This document shows, piece by piece, positions 17,274 through 26,491 of a DNA stretch of 64,000 bases. The DNA lies in assembly GCF_016772415.1 (NCBI RefSeq), contig NZ_JAGSGD010000001.1, positions 2,691,501-2,755,500 on the forward strand, written 5' to 3'. Both the position numbers and the translations under genes were made by a program. The notes beneath the pieces are model-generated. The model did not search any database and was not told the DNA's origin. It worked only from the letters and a program-made list of their open reading frames with translations. Each line of letters opens with the position of its first letter. The stretch's first letter is position 1. The DNA comes from Phenylobacterium glaciei (GTDB lineage: Bacteria; Pseudomonadota; Alphaproteobacteria; Caulobacterales; Caulobacteraceae).

Positions 17274-18320
17274 CTAGGTGCCCTTCCAGCCGCGCGGCCC
17301 CTGGCCGGTCCACCGCTTGAAGGCCCGTGAGAAGGCGCTGCGGTCGGAGAAGCCCAGCAGGTAGGCCGTCTCGTTCACCGACAACCGCGCGAGGTAGGTC
17401 TTGGCCAGCTCCCGGCGCAGTTCGTCCAGCACCTGGTCAAAGCTCACCCCCTCGGCTTTCAGCCGGCGATAAAGCGTCGGACGGCTGAGGTTCATCAGCC
17501 CCGCCGTGACCGCCATGCCTGCGGCCCCCAGGTGGAGGCGCGGCATCAGCAGGCGCTCCACCTCGCCGCGCACCGTACGCGCGGCCTCCAGTCTCGCCAG
17601 CAGGGCGTCGGCCCGGTCGTTGAAGATACCAAACACATAGCTGTTGGCGCCGCGGGTCTGGAGCGACAGCCAGGAGGGCTCGATCCGCAGGGCGTTGCGC
17701 GCTGCGCCATACACCACCGGCGCCTTGAGCACCGCCTCGTAGGCGGCGGCATGGTCGGGCCTGGCGTGGGTGACCTCCACCGCGGTCACGAAGGGGACAT
17801 CGCCGTAGCTGCGCGCCACCTCGCACACGAAGCGGGCGAAGGTCTCCTCGGTGAGCTCGGGGAAGGCGTTGGGGTCGGGCCGCCGATCCTCCAGCCACAG
17901 GCCTCCATCCCGCGAGACCAGTTCAAACCTCTCCCCGCCCCCCAGGTCCACCTCGGCGATCAGCCCCCGGTAGCGGTTCAACTGCTGCAGCGCCTCACCC
18001 ATGGTGCCGGCGGCGCGGCAGATCAGCCCCACCAGCGACACCTCCTCGAAGTTCGTGCCAGCGCCGAACCGCAGGCCCAGGTCGGGGGCGTCACAGAGCA
18101 CCTTGGCCGACCGCATCAGCGCCACGTAACTCGCGAATGGCACGCGGTTGTCCCGGTCGCTCAGCGCGTCGGCCGCGATCCCTGAGCTCGCCAGCAGCAC
18201 CGACCGTCCGGCTCCCTGGGCCACCGCGAAGTCCAGCAGCGCCTTTGCGTAGCCCGCCGAGACAGTCGGCCCGTCGAAGCGGTTGATCCCTGCGGTCACA
18301 AGTCTGGATCCTGCGGTCAT
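17274..18320 (-). CDS. AraC family transcriptional regulator, OruR/ArgR-like
   Basis: A 348-aa regulator. The N-terminal two-thirds is the arabinose-binding-like PF12625-type domain (SAGYAKALLDFAVAQGAG, RSAKVLCDAPDLGLRFG). The C-terminal AraC helix-turn-helix pair includes NLSRPTLYRRLKAEGVSFDQ and ends YLLGFSDRSAFSRAFKRWTG, the classical second-helix signature. ATG 18320 is preferred; an upstream ATG at 18392 would overlap the divergent DUF2306 gene. It probably regulates that neighbour or a lipid or amino-acid catabolic gene; the inducer is unknown. Confidence 0.88.
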   Translation of the reverse strand: MTAGSRLVTAGINRFDGPTVSAGYAKALLDFAVAQGAGRSVLLASSGIAADALSDRDNRVPFASYVALMRSAKVLCDAPDLGLRFGAGTNFEEVSLVGLICRAAGTMGEALQQLNRYRGLIAEVDLGGGERFELVSRDGGLWLEDRRPDPNAFPELTEETFARFVCEVARSYGDVPFVTAVEVTHARPDHAAAYEAVLKAPVVYGAARNALRIEPSWLSLQTRGANSYVFGIFNDRADALLARLEAARTVRGEVERLLMPRLHLGAAGMAVTAGLMNLSRPTLYRRLKAEGVSFDQVLDELRRELAKTYLARLSVNETAYLLGFSDRSAFSRAFKRWTGQGPRGWKGT

Positions 18321-18384
18321 CGACGCTGCGGCGCGCCATCCTAAATTGCACCACGGAATTCGGCGCGAACGGGAGAGTAGAGCC

Positions 18385-19185
18385 ATGTCCACCGCGCCGA
18401 AACCCGAATGGCTGCTGCGGGCCTCGGCCGTGCTCTGGTACGGGGTCGCGGTCGCCGGTCTGTGGGCCTTCGGCTTCTATATCGCCGCGCTCTATGGGGT
18501 GGGTCTGCTGGGGGGCGACCTCAGCCGGTGGAACCGCGTGCTGCCGGAGGGCCACGGCTATGTCGCCGGGGACCTGCGGGGAAACCTGGCGCTGGGCGCC
18601 CACCTCACCCTGGCCTTCATCGTGACCCTCGGCGGGGCGCTCCAACTGGTTCCCCAGATCCGCGCCCGCGCGCCTTGGCTGCACCGGTGGAATGGACGCC
18701 TGTTCGTCGTGGCCGCGGTGGTGGCGGCGGCGAGCGGCGTCTTCATCGCCCTCACCCGCGGCGCCGTGGCGGGGATCTATATGACCCTGGGAAATGCGCT
18801 GAACGCCGCCCTGGTCCTGACCTTCGCCGCCCTGGCCTGGCGCACGGCGCGGGCCCGCGCCTTCATCCGTCACCGCCGCTGGGCCCTGCGGCTCTTCGTG
18901 GTGATCAACGCCGTCTGGTTCTACCGCCTGGGCATGATGCTGTGGTTCGCGGTCCACCAGGGGCCGGTGGGGCACACCGCCGCCTTCGACGGTCCCTTCG
19001 ACATCTTCCTGGCCTTCGCCCACGTGCTCCTGCCCCTGGCGATCCTGGAGCTCTACCTGGCGGCCGGGGCGCAGGGCGGCGCGCGCGCCAAGGGCGCCAT
19101 GGCCGCGCTTCTGCTCGTTCTCAGTCTTGCGACCGCCGCAGGCGTCCTTCTGGTGGTGATGGGGATGTGGCTTCCGCGTCTCTAG
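18385..19185 (+). CDS. DUF2306 family membrane protein
   Basis: A 266-aa membrane protein with seven or so hydrophobic segments and the DUF2306 features HLTLAFIVTLGGALQLVPQI, APWLHRWNGRLFVVAAVVA and FIRHRRWALRLFVVINAVWF (His and Arg of the inter-helix loops). DUF2306 proteins are related to haem-containing b-type membrane proteins, but a function is not established. ATG 18385 has GGGAGAG upstream. The neighbouring AraC gene diverges from it and may control it. Confidence 0.82.
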   Translation: MSTAPKPEWLLRASAVLWYGVAVAGLWAFGFYIAALYGVGLLGGDLSRWNRVLPEGHGYVAGDLRGNLALGAHLTLAFIVTLGGALQLVPQIRARAPWLHRWNGRLFVVAAVVAAASGVFIALTRGAVAGIYMTLGNALNAALVLTFAALAWRTARARAFIRHRRWALRLFVVINAVWFYRLGMMLWFAVHQGPVGHTAAFDGPFDIFLAFAHVLLPLAILELYLAAGAQGGARAKGAMAALLLVLSLATAAGVLLVVMGMWLPRL

Positions 19186-19217
19186 TCCATGCTGGGCGCC
19201 TTCGCCGGGATCGCCAC

Positions 19218-19760
19218 ATGCTAGACCGCCGCCACCTCTTCGTCCTGCCGGTGCTGTGCCTGCTCGCGGGTCGGGCCCACGCCGCCGAGCCCGTCAAGAT
19301 CGCCTTTGTCGACACCGGCAACACCGGCCGCAGCCTGATGGCGCAGACCCTGGCCCGGGCGCTGGCGGCCCGCCGCGTCCTGCCCATCGCCGTGATCTCC
19401 CGAGGCCTCGACGTCGATCCCTTCGACGAGACGCCCGAGCCCAACGCCCAGGCCCTGATGGCCGCCCGCGGCTTCGATGTCTCAGCCCACCGCGCCCGCG
19501 CCCTGCAGCCCGCCGACATCGCCCACGCCGACCTGATCCTCACCATGACGGCCCCCCACGCCGAAAAGGTCGTGGCCCTGGCCCCGGACGCGAAGGCCAA
19601 GACCTTCACCCTGGCCGCCTACGCCACCGGCGCCGACACCCCGATCCCCGACGCCTGGGGCAAGCCGATGGCCGCCTACCGCGCCGTGCTTGAGCAGCTC
19701 GACCTCTACCTGCCCCTCGCGCTCGCCAAGGCCGTGGCGGGCCGCGCGCGCTCGCCCTAA
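19218..19760 (+). CDS. secreted LMW-phosphatase-fold protein lacking the catalytic Cys
   Basis: A 180-aa protein with an N-terminal signal peptide (cleavage near HAAEP) followed by a low-molecular-weight tyrosine-phosphatase/arsenate-reductase fold. The P-loop reads VDTGNTGRS at residues 31-39, where active members have C-x-G-N-x-C-R-S: the nucleophile position is Asp32 and the second Cys is Gly37. The C-terminal acid (PIPDAWGKPMAAY) is kept. Phosphatase chemistry through a Cys intermediate is therefore not possible; a binding or altered catalytic role in the periplasm is inferred. It sits 32 bp after the DUF2306 gene and 33 bp before an MFS gene, so the three may be cotranscribed. Confidence 0.75.
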   Translation: MLDRRHLFVLPVLCLLAGRAHAAEPVKIAFVDTGNTGRSLMAQTLARALAARRVLPIAVISRGLDVDPFDETPEPNAQALMAARGFDVSAHRARALQPADIAHADLILTMTAPHAEKVVALAPDAKAKTFTLAAYATGADTPIPDAWGKPMAAYRAVLEQLDLYLPLALAKAVAGRARSP

Positions 19761-19793
19761 GCTGACCCGCGCGTCTAGGGGAGCGGCGGCGAC

Positions 19794-21044
19794 ATGAACG
19801 GATCGAAGCCCCGCGACGTCTTCCGCCTCCCCGGTTTCCTCGCCTTCTGGACCGCCGAGACCGTCTCGGAATTCGGAAGCTACGTCACCACCCTGGCCCT
19901 CCAGGTGCTGGTGGTGCTCACCCTGCACGGAAGCGCCACACAGGTCGGCCTGCTGAACGCCTCGAGATGGCTGCCCTATCTGGTCCTTGGCCTGATCCTG
20001 GGCGCCCTCGTGGACCGCTGGCGGCGCAAGCCGATCCTGGTGGCCACCGACCTCGGCCGCGCCCTGCTGCTGGGCGTCATCCCCGGCCTCTGGCTGCTGG
20101 GCTGGCTCAGCCTTCCGATCCTGATGGTCTTCGTCGCCCTGTTCGGAGTGCTGACCCTGCTGAACGACGCGGCCTCGCAGTCCTTCGTGCCGCGCCTGGT
20201 CTCCGCCCCTGACCTGCTGGCGGCCAACGCGCGGCTGGATCAGGGGGCCGCGACCGCCCAGACCTCCGGTCCGGTGGTGGCCGGCGCCCTGGTCACCGCA
20301 CTGGGCGCGCCGCTGGCCGTCCTCGTGGACGCCGCCTCCTACCTGATCTCGGCCCTGGTGGTTTGGCGCATTCCGGTGGAGGAGCCGGTCCGCGCCAAGA
20401 GCCCAGTCCCCCTCAACCTGCGCAGGGAGATCGGCGAGGGCTTGGCCTACGTCTATCGCCACCCCAGGCTGGCGCCCTTCGCGTGGGGCACCCACGGCTG
20501 GTTCCTGTTCAATTCCATGCTTACGACCGTCTTCACACCCTTTGTCCTGCTGGAGCTGGAGCTCACCGCCTTCCAGCTCGGGATCGCGCTCGCCGCCGCC
20601 GGTGGGGCCGGCCTGCTGGGTAGCCTGGCCGCGGCCCGGATCGGTCGGGCCTGGGGCGCCGGCGGCGCGGTCATCGCCTGCCGCGCCCTGATGCCCCTGG
20701 CCTGGGCCGTGATCGCCCTGGCCCCCGGCGCCGGCAGCCCCTGGACTCTCGTGGCGCTGGCCGTCGGTCAGGGCCTCTATGGCCTGGCCATGGGCGCCTC
20801 GAACGCCAACGAGATGGGCTACCGCCAGGCCGTCACCCCCGATGCCTTGCAGGGTCGGATGAACACCACCATGCGCTCCCTCAACCGCGGCATGATCGTT
20901 GTCGGCGCTCCGGCCGGGGGCTGGCTGGCCGACACCCTGGGCTACCGCCCCACCCTCTGGATCGCCATCGCGGGCTTTGTGGCCGTGATGCTCTTCCTCG
21001 CCGCCAGCCCCTTCCGCCACGCGCGGCATGGGGACACGGCCTAG
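19794..21044 (+). CDS. MFS transporter, EntS/MFS_3 type
   Basis: A 416-aa major-facilitator transporter with 12 predicted membrane helices, of the family that includes enterobactin exporter EntS and macrolide exporters. Diagnostic features are FWTAETVSEFGSYVTTLALQ, the loop-2/3 motif GALVDRWRRKPILVATD, and DAASQSFVPRLVSAPDLLAA. It probably exports a small molecule across the inner membrane; the substrate is unknown. It follows the phosphatase-like gene closely and converges on the acyl-CoA ligase gene. Confidence 0.88.
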   Translation: MNGSKPRDVFRLPGFLAFWTAETVSEFGSYVTTLALQVLVVLTLHGSATQVGLLNASRWLPYLVLGLILGALVDRWRRKPILVATDLGRALLLGVIPGLWLLGWLSLPILMVFVALFGVLTLLNDAASQSFVPRLVSAPDLLAANARLDQGAATAQTSGPVVAGALVTALGAPLAVLVDAASYLISALVVWRIPVEEPVRAKSPVPLNLRREIGEGLAYVYRHPRLAPFAWGTHGWFLFNSMLTTVFTPFVLLELELTAFQLGIALAAAGGAGLLGSLAAARIGRAWGAGGAVIACRALMPLAWAVIALAPGAGSPWTLVALAVGQGLYGLAMGASNANEMGYRQAVTPDALQGRMNTTMRSLNRGMIVVGAPAGGWLADTLGYRPTLWIAIAGFVAVMLFLAASPFRHARHGDTA

Positions 21045-21113
21045 GCCCGGCCGGCCCTAGAGCCAGTCGTCCGGCCCGGGCGGGTCCATCGGCGGCTCCT
21101 CCCGCGACGAGAC

Positions 21114-22781
21114 CTATCCCCAGCGCACGGCCGCCTCGTCCCGGAGTTGCCGCTTCAAAATCTTCCCCGAGGCGATGCGCGGCAAGGGTTCGCTGGCGAA
21201 GTGGAAATGGCGGGGGATTTCGAACCTCGCCAAACGCGGCGCCAGGAAGGCGCGCAGCTCGGCCTCGTCGATGGCGGACCGCGCATAGATCGTCGCCCCC
21301 ACCTCCTCGCCCAGCCGCTCGTCAGGCACGCCGTAGACGCTCGCCTCGATCACCTCCGGGTGCTCCAGGAGCGCGGCCTCCACCGACCCGCAGCCGATGT
21401 TCTCCCCGCCGCGGATCACCAGGTCCTTGATGCGGTCGACGATGTAGACAAAGCCCTCGTCGTCCACATAGGCCACGTCCCCGGTGCGCATCCAGCCGTC
21501 CACAAAGGTGTCGGCGTTGGCGTCGGGCCGGTTCCAGTAGCCGCGCATGATCGAGGCGCCGCGGATCTGCAGCTCGCCCCGCGTATTCGCCGGCTGGGCC
21601 ACGCCGGCCTCATCAACGATGCGGATGTCCAGCACGCCTGACACCCGCCCCGAGCTGGCCGGATGGGCCAGGTAGTCGGCGCCGGCGATGGAGGTGCCGA
21701 TGGCGTTGGTCTCGGTCATGCCCCAGCCGGTGTTGGGCGCCGCATTGGGGAAGGCCTTGTCGATGGCCCTCACCTGTTCCGGGGCGCGCGACGCCCCGCC
21801 GCCGCCGACGGCGATCAGCGAGCTCAGGTCGCGGCCCTCACGCCGGGCGATCTCAACCAGGTCGCCGGTCACCGCCGGCGGCCCGTTGAAGCCGGTGATC
21901 TTCTCGCGCTCGATGATCTCCACGGCCTGGGCCGGGTCCCACTTGTACATGCAGACCAGCCGCCGTTGCGCCCGGAAGCTCTGCAGCAGGCTGACGTGCA
22001 GCCCCGAGACGTGGAACAGCGGGATCGACAGCAGCGCCGCTGGCTGCGGTCCGCCCACCACGGGCGCGAACCCCGCCAGCATGCCCGCCTGGGCGTCCAG
22101 CTCCCACGACAGCAGGGCCGAGAGGATATTGCGGTGCGTCGAGACCGCCCCCTTCGGATGCCCCGTCGAGCCGGAGGTATAGAGCATGATGGCGTCGTCG
22201 TCGGGCCCGACCTGGCGCTCCGGCGGCGGCGCGTCGCCGGCGCCGGCCATCACCTCGTCGAAGCTGCGGACGCCGGCCGCCAGCGCCTTGGTGGCCCGCA
22301 CCGCGATCACCGCCAGCCCGGCGGGCGCGTCCTCGCAGGCGGCCAAGCGGTCCAGCCGCTCCTGGTCGGCCAGCAGCAGCTTGGCGCCCGAATCCTTCAG
22401 CCCGTATTCCATCTCGTGCGGCTGCCAGAGCGCATTCATCGCCACCGCGATCGCCCCGATGGAGGTCGCCGCCATGAAGCCCAGGATCCATTCCGGATAG
22501 TTGCGCATGGAGATGGCGACCCGGTCGCCCTTCTCCACCCCATAGTCGGCCACCATCGCCGCCGCCAACCGCTGCGACGCCACCCAGGCCGCCTCAAAGG
22601 TCAGCCGCTCATCCTCATAGACGATGAAGGGCAGCTCGCTGCGCCCGGCCTCGAACAGGGCCCGCAGGTTGACCGGCGCATTCTTGAACGCCCGCACGCG
22701 GCGCCCCAGGGCCTCGATCTCCGTCAGCTCATAGGGCAAGCCCTCGCCGGTCAACTGCGCCAGCGCCTCAATCCTGTTCAC
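21114..22781 (-). CDS. fatty-acid/acyl-CoA ligase (class I adenylate-forming)
   Basis: A 555-aa enzyme that activates a carboxylic acid with ATP and CoA. Core motifs visible: LYTSGSTGHPKGAVSTHRN (P-loop), GWGMTETNAIG, and the C-terminal ERLGEEVGATIYA and ASGKILKRQLRD with the catalytic Lys. No membrane segment. The frame extends to a TTG at 22790, but GTG 22781 has GGGGA at better spacing and gives MNRIEALAQLTGEG. The substrate cannot be told; another ligase is at 27003. Together with the P450s, thiolase and acyl-CoA dehydrogenase, this suggests lipid or terpenoid catabolism. Confidence 0.9.
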   Translation of the reverse strand: MNRIEALAQLTGEGLPYELTEIEALGRRVRAFKNAPVNLRALFEAGRSELPFIVYEDERLTFEAAWVASQRLAAAMVADYGVEKGDRVAISMRNYPEWILGFMAATSIGAIAVAMNALWQPHEMEYGLKDSGAKLLLADQERLDRLAACEDAPAGLAVIAVRATKALAAGVRSFDEVMAGAGDAPPPERQVGPDDDAIMLYTSGSTGHPKGAVSTHRNILSALLSWELDAQAGMLAGFAPVVGGPQPAALLSIPLFHVSGLHVSLLQSFRAQRRLVCMYKWDPAQAVEIIEREKITGFNGPPAVTGDLVEIARREGRDLSSLIAVGGGGASRAPEQVRAIDKAFPNAAPNTGWGMTETNAIGTSIAGADYLAHPASSGRVSGVLDIRIVDEAGVAQPANTRGELQIRGASIMRGYWNRPDANADTFVDGWMRTGDVAYVDDEGFVYIVDRIKDLVIRGGENIGCGSVEAALLEHPEVIEASVYGVPDERLGEEVGATIYARSAIDEAELRAFLAPRLARFEIPRHFHFASEPLPRIASGKILKRQLRDEAAVRWG

Positions 22782-22881
22782 GTGTCTCAATCCCCGACGG
22801 TTGCGTGCCCGGACTCGCGCCGGGCTGACGGTGCGTTAGGCGCCAGAGTTTGGCCGCGATGTCCAGCGCGACCGCCCGCTG

Positions 22882-23025
22882 TCAGTCACCTCGCCGCCGG
22901 CGGCACGCCTCCGAGCAGTACCGAACCTCGTCCCAGACCTTCGCCCACTTCTTGCGCCAGGCGAACGGACGCCCACAGACCGCGCAGACCTTGGTGGGCA
23001 GGTCGGCCTTGGCCACGCCCTTCAC
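22882..23025 (-). CDS. DUF2256 small zinc-finger-like protein
   Basis: A 47-aa protein with four Cys in the pattern [14 protein letters not shown]...CSEAC, probably metal-binding, and a basic tail RRRRGD. DUF2256 genes are known companions of the cryptochrome/photolyase-related family, which is exactly the neighbour here. It starts at a GTG that overlaps the photolyase stop codon (GTGA at 23022-23025), so its translation is coupled to the photolyase. Its biochemical role is unknown. Confidence 0.88.
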   Translation of the reverse strand: MKGVAKADLPTKVCAVCGRPFAWRKKWAKVWDEVRYCSEACRRRRGD

Positions 23026-24560
23026 AGCCGTCCCTCGCGCATGGCGGTCAGGTGCTGCTGCGCCTGGTCTCGCAACCCCGCCTGCCGCTCTGCCCCCATC
23101 CGGTCCCACGTCGCGTAGACAAACGGCATGCGGGCGTTGCGGCTGAACCGGTCGCGGTGGCGGGCCATAAAGTCCCAGTAGAGCGCGTTGAACGGGCACG
23201 CGCGCTCCCCCACCGCCACGGTGGGATCATAGGCGCAGCCCTGGCAGTAGTTGCTCATCTTGCGGATATAGGCGCCGCTGGCCGCATAGGGCTTGGAGGC
23301 CAGCACCCCGCCGTCGGCGTGCAGCGCCATACCCAGGGTATTGGGCGCCTCGACCCACTCATAGGCGTCGGCATAGACGGCCAGGTACCACTCGTGCACC
23401 GCCTTGGGCGCAAGGCCCGCCAGCAGGGCGAAGTTGCCGGTGATCATCAGCCGCTGGATGTGGTGCGAATAGGCGTGATCATAGGTATGGGCCAGGGCTT
23501 CGCGCACGCAGGCCATCTGCGTCTCGCCGCTCCAGTAGAACCCGGGCAGAGGCTCGTGGGCCTCCAGGGCGTTCTGCTCCAGATAGCCCGGCATGAAGCG
23601 CCAGTAGACCCCGCGCACGAACTCCCGCCAGCCGAGGATCTGGCGGATGAACCCCTCGGCGGCGTTCAGCGGCGCGGCGCCGTCGCGCCAGGCCGCCTCG
23701 GCCCTGCGGCAGACCTCCAGCGGATAGAGCAGGCCCGCATTGATATAGGCCGCCAGCAGCGAGTGGCGCAGCCAGGGCTCGCCTGCCACCATGGCGTCCT
23801 GATAGTCGCCGAACCCCGGCAGGATATGGGCGATGAAGTGGTCCAGCTCCGCCAAGGCCTGGCGCCGCGTCACCGCGAAATGGAAGGGCTCCAGCCGCCC
23901 ATAGCCGTCGGGGAACCGCCGCCGCACCAGGTGCAGCACCTCCAAGGTGATGGCGTCCTTCTTGAAGCTCAGGCGCGGCGGCGAGGTCAGCCCCGCCTTG
24001 GGCGGCTTGCGGTTGTCGGCATCGAAGTTCCAGCGCCCCCCGGCCGGCTTGCCGTCGGCCTCCATCAGCACGTCGTGCCGCCGTCGCATCTCCCGATAGA
24101 AGTGCTCCATCCGCAGCTCACGCCGGTCGCCGACCCAGGCGTTGAACTCGGCATGCGAACACAGGAACCGCGTGTCGGGCAGGATGTCGAGCTCCACCGG
24201 CAGCGCCAGCCGCAGCGCCTCGAAGCCCTCCCGCAGCCGCCACTCGCCCGGCTCGGTGATCACCACGCGCTCGGGCGCGAGCGCCTCCACCGCCCGCAGG
24301 ATCTCGCCGTCCAGGCTCTGGCTGTTGCCCTCATCCTCCAGCGCCACATAGCGCACCTGATACCCCGCCGCCCGCAGCGCCTGCGCGTAGTGCCGCATGG
24401 CCGAAAACAGGAAGGCGATCTTCTTGACGTGATGGTTGACGTAGCTCGCCTCGGCCATGACCTCGGCCATCAGGAAGACGTCGCGGGCCTTGTCGGCGCC
24501 GGCGACGACGCCGAGGCGGGTGGAGAGCTGGTCGCCCAGGATGACGCGCAGGGTGGTCAA
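23022..24560 (-). CDS. phrB: Fe-S bacterial cryptochrome/(6-4) photolyase (PhrB type)
   Basis: A 512-aa flavoprotein that probably repairs (6-4) photoproducts in DNA using blue light. It starts [12 protein letters not shown] as in the family. Four Cys that could hold the [4Fe-4S] cluster are present in the C-terminal half ([16 protein letters not shown] and [11 protein letters not shown]), together with [20 protein letters not shown] near the active site. The N-terminal antenna domain covers about residues 1-130. It is coupled to a DUF2256 gene. The gene symbol follows the Agrobacterium homologue; repair specificity is inferred from family. Confidence 0.9.
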   Translation of the reverse strand: MTTLRVILGDQLSTRLGVVAGADKARDVFLMAEVMAEASYVNHHVKKIAFLFSAMRHYAQALRAAGYQVRYVALEDEGNSQSLDGEILRAVEALAPERVVITEPGEWRLREGFEALRLALPVELDILPDTRFLCSHAEFNAWVGDRRELRMEHFYREMRRRHDVLMEADGKPAGGRWNFDADNRKPPKAGLTSPPRLSFKKDAITLEVLHLVRRRFPDGYGRLEPFHFAVTRRQALAELDHFIAHILPGFGDYQDAMVAGEPWLRHSLLAAYINAGLLYPLEVCRRAEAAWRDGAAPLNAAEGFIRQILGWREFVRGVYWRFMPGYLEQNALEAHEPLPGFYWSGETQMACVREALAHTYDHAYSHHIQRLMITGNFALLAGLAPKAVHEWYLAVYADAYEWVEAPNTLGMALHADGGVLASKPYAASGAYIRKMSNYCQGCAYDPTVAVGERACPFNALYWDFMARHRDRFSRNARMPFVYATWDRMGAERQAGLRDQAQQHLTAMREGRL

Positions 24561-24657
24561 GGGATGCTACCTCGCCTGGTTGGTCGCGGCGCGCGGCGGC
24601 AGCGCCGGATGGGCGAAATCTGGGTGCATCACGCCTCGCGGGGAAGGGAAACCCTGC

Positions 24658-24691
24658 CTACCGGGGAACCGTGCGCCCGTCCCCTGTTTCG
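24658..24691. repeat. 34-bp dispersed repeat, copy A
   Basis: The block CTACCGGGGAACCGTGCGCC continuing to CCCTGTTTCG is found again at 26017-26050 with one difference, and its right half recurs at 26848-26864. It lies in the 221-bp gap upstream of the photolyase start and after the M14-like gene's stop; nothing else gene-like is seen there. Confidence 0.75.
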
Positions 24692-24781
24692 AGGGCGCCG
24701 CGACAGCGCTTTTCGCGGTCCAGGGTCGCGGCGGCGGCAGCAGCGCCAGAAGCGCGGGCGCCAAGGTCGAGGGATAGCCCG

Positions 24782-25882
24782 CTACCGCACCACCACCCCA
24801 CACCCATCGGCCTTGCAGACTTCCGCCGGGTCCCAGGACAGGATCCGCACCAGCAGCGACCCCACCTCCCGCGTCGGAGCCGTAGCCAGCGAGACCACCT
24901 GGCCGGCATTGGGGGCGGTGACCGTGGCGGTCGTGGCGCCGAAGGGGTCGGTGATCAGGGCCACCGGCTGGCCGGCCAGCACCTTGTCCCCCAGCTTCAC
25001 CAGCACCTGGGCATAGCCGCCCCGGGGCGCCGCCACATCGACGCTGTGATTGCCCACGAACGGTGCGGCGGCGGCGCGGGTGGGCGGACCGGACAGGATG
25101 CCCATGTCGGCCATCACATTGCGCACCCCGGCCACACCTCTTGCGATCATCACCGGGTCAAACTGCTGGGGTCCGCCAAGTTCCAGGGTCACGGCCGGAA
25201 TCCCGGCGTCATTGAGCATGTTCTCCACCGTGCCCCGGACTCCGGCGTCCATCCGGATCACATCGGGGGCCAGCAGGTCGGCCATGCGACGGGCCTGGGC
25301 GGTCTGGGCAAAGACAAACATCGGATAGACCGTGCCCCAGGACTGGGTGTGCAGGTCGATGGCCTGGTCGGCATTGGCGATCATCAGCTGGTTCCAGATC
25401 CGCGCGGCCACATACTCGCCGACATCGTCGCCCGTAAGCTTCCCAGGCATCTGGCGGTTGAGGTTGCTCTCCCCGGCATTGAGGCTGGGATTGTAGGTCC
25501 GGGTCCCGGCCAGAATGCCCGGCGTGTTCACCCCCGGGATCGCCACCACCGCGCCTGCCATGGTCTTGGCGTCAAGGCCGGCAAACAGCCGGTGGATGAT
25601 CCCCACCCCGTTCAGCTCATCCCCATGAATGGCGGCGGTCAGCAACAGCCGCTTGCCGGGCCGGGCCCCCTTGGCCACCAGCACCGGCACATACCAACCC
25701 TGACCCGCGGCCTGATCCACCACCCGGAAATAGAACCGCGACACCTGCCCCGCCGGCAGGTCGGTCACATCCAGGGTCTCCACCACCGGCACACCATCGA
25801 TCCGGTCGCCGGTCAGAACCGTCGCGGCCTGTGCCGGCGCGGCCAGCAGCAGGGCCAGGACAAGGGCCACACGACAGATCAT
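24782..25882 (-). CDS. secreted succinylglutamate desuccinylase/aspartoacylase (M14-like) family protein
   Basis: A 366-aa zinc carboxypeptidase-fold protein with a signal peptide (MICRVALVLALLLAAPAQA, then A), so it is exported. Zinc ligands are visible as HGDE at about residue 90 and AIDLHTQ near 190; the Glu base is probably in VTLELGG. The C-terminal ~100 residues form the beta-rich domain seen in this family (PRGGYAQVLVKLGDKVLAGQ). It probably hydrolyses an N-acyl amino acid or peptide in the periplasm; the substrate is unknown. It stands alone. Confidence 0.85.
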   Translation of the reverse strand: MICRVALVLALLLAAPAQAATVLTGDRIDGVPVVETLDVTDLPAGQVSRFYFRVVDQAAGQGWYVPVLVAKGARPGKRLLLTAAIHGDELNGVGIIHRLFAGLDAKTMAGAVVAIPGVNTPGILAGTRTYNPSLNAGESNLNRQMPGKLTGDDVGEYVAARIWNQLMIANADQAIDLHTQSWGTVYPMFVFAQTAQARRMADLLAPDVIRMDAGVRGTVENMLNDAGIPAVTLELGGPQQFDPVMIARGVAGVRNVMADMGILSGPPTRAAAAPFVGNHSVDVAAPRGGYAQVLVKLGDKVLAGQPVALITDPFGATTATVTAPNAGQVVSLATAPTREVGSLLVRILSWDPAEVCKADGCGVVVR

Positions 25883-25989
25883 AAGACTCTCCTATGGGTC
25901 ACCAGCCCCATCTGCCCCGACCCCGGAAACTCACGCAAGGTCCCCGGTAATTCGGTAGCATCTCCATGCTAGTCCCATTTAGGCAATGG

Positions 25990-26085
25990 ATATCGCGTCA
26001 CCGTAATTTTACCTACCTACCGGGGAACCGTGCGCGCGTCCCCTGTTTCGCCAAGGGAGTGAAGCTCCTGTCCCCCTATTCGCAA
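25990..26085. repeat. composite repeat, left flank of the toxin-antitoxin module
   Basis: Three blocks in order: GCGTCACCGTAATTTT (arm of the GTGACA family), the 34-bp block at 26017-26050 (copy B of that at 24658), and GTGAAGCTCCTGTCCCCCTA (26060-26079). The same blocks recur in the same order at 26814-26938 on the other side of the toxin-antitoxin genes. The rest of the 25883-26101 gap holds no gene. Confidence 0.7.
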
Positions 26086-26101
26086 TTCGGAGTCGCCAGA
26101 G

Positions 26102-26154
26102 ATACGCGGTCTGCGTATTCTTCTTTGACGCAAACTACGCAGATAGCGTAGTCT
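26102..26154 (+). promoter_or_regulatory. toxin-antitoxin promoter with two operator dyads
   Basis: Two perfect dyads with 5-nt spacers: ATACGC-GGTCT-GCGTAT (26102-26118) and ACTACGC-AGATA-GCGTAGT (26134-26152), centres 33 bp apart. Between them lies -35 TTGACG (26125-26130), followed after 18 bp by a weak -10 TAGTCT (26149-26154). The ATG is 8 nt after the -10, so the transcript is probably leaderless. The antitoxin is the expected repressor, by family precedent. Confidence 0.65.
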
Positions 26155-26161
26155 CCACGCC

Positions 26162-26491
26162 ATGGAGATCGTCCGAACGGCGACCTATGCCCGCAACCTC
26201 AAGCGCCTCGGCAAGCTCGGCGCCACGGAGGCGGACGTCATCGCCATGGAGAACGCGATCGCCGCCAGCCCTGAAGCGGGCGCGGTCATCAGGGGCTCCG
26301 GCGGAATGCGCAAGATCCGGTTCGGCTTCGGCGGATCGGGCAAGAGCGGCGGCGGCCGGACGATCTACTACGCCATCACCGACGACGAGGTCGTCTACCT
26401 GATCACCGCCTACGCCAAGGTAGACAAGTCCGACCTCACCCCAGACGAGATCAAGCTGTTCAAGACCCTGATCGAGGAATTGACCCGATGA
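26162..26491 (+). CDS. type II toxin, RelE/HigB family
   Basis: A 109-aa toxin of the RelE/HigB superfamily (HigB2-like, COG4737), expected to cut mRNA at the ribosome. It starts MEIVRTATYARNLKRLGKLG; the family core is visible as GAVIRGSGGMRKIRFG, then GKSGGGRTIYYAITDDEVVYL and YAKVDKSDLTPDEIK. Candidate catalytic residues are the Arg and Lys of the GMRKIRF and GGGRTIYY strands. It precedes its antitoxin and overlaps it by 4 bp (ATGA), the inverse order typical of this class. A double operator and likely leaderless promoter lie directly upstream. Confidence 0.88.
   Translation: MEIVRTATYARNLKRLGKLGATEADVIAMENAIAASPEAGAVIRGSGGMRKIRFGFGGSGKSGGGRTIYYAITDDEVVYLITAYAKVDKSDLTPDEIKLFKTLIEELTR

Noticed and set aside
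21663..25016. Forward open frame of 1117 codons
   Set aside because: It runs opposite an acyl-CoA ligase, DUF2256 and the photolyase, all with strong motifs. Its Arg/Gly/His/Gln-rich composition is that of an antisense shadow.
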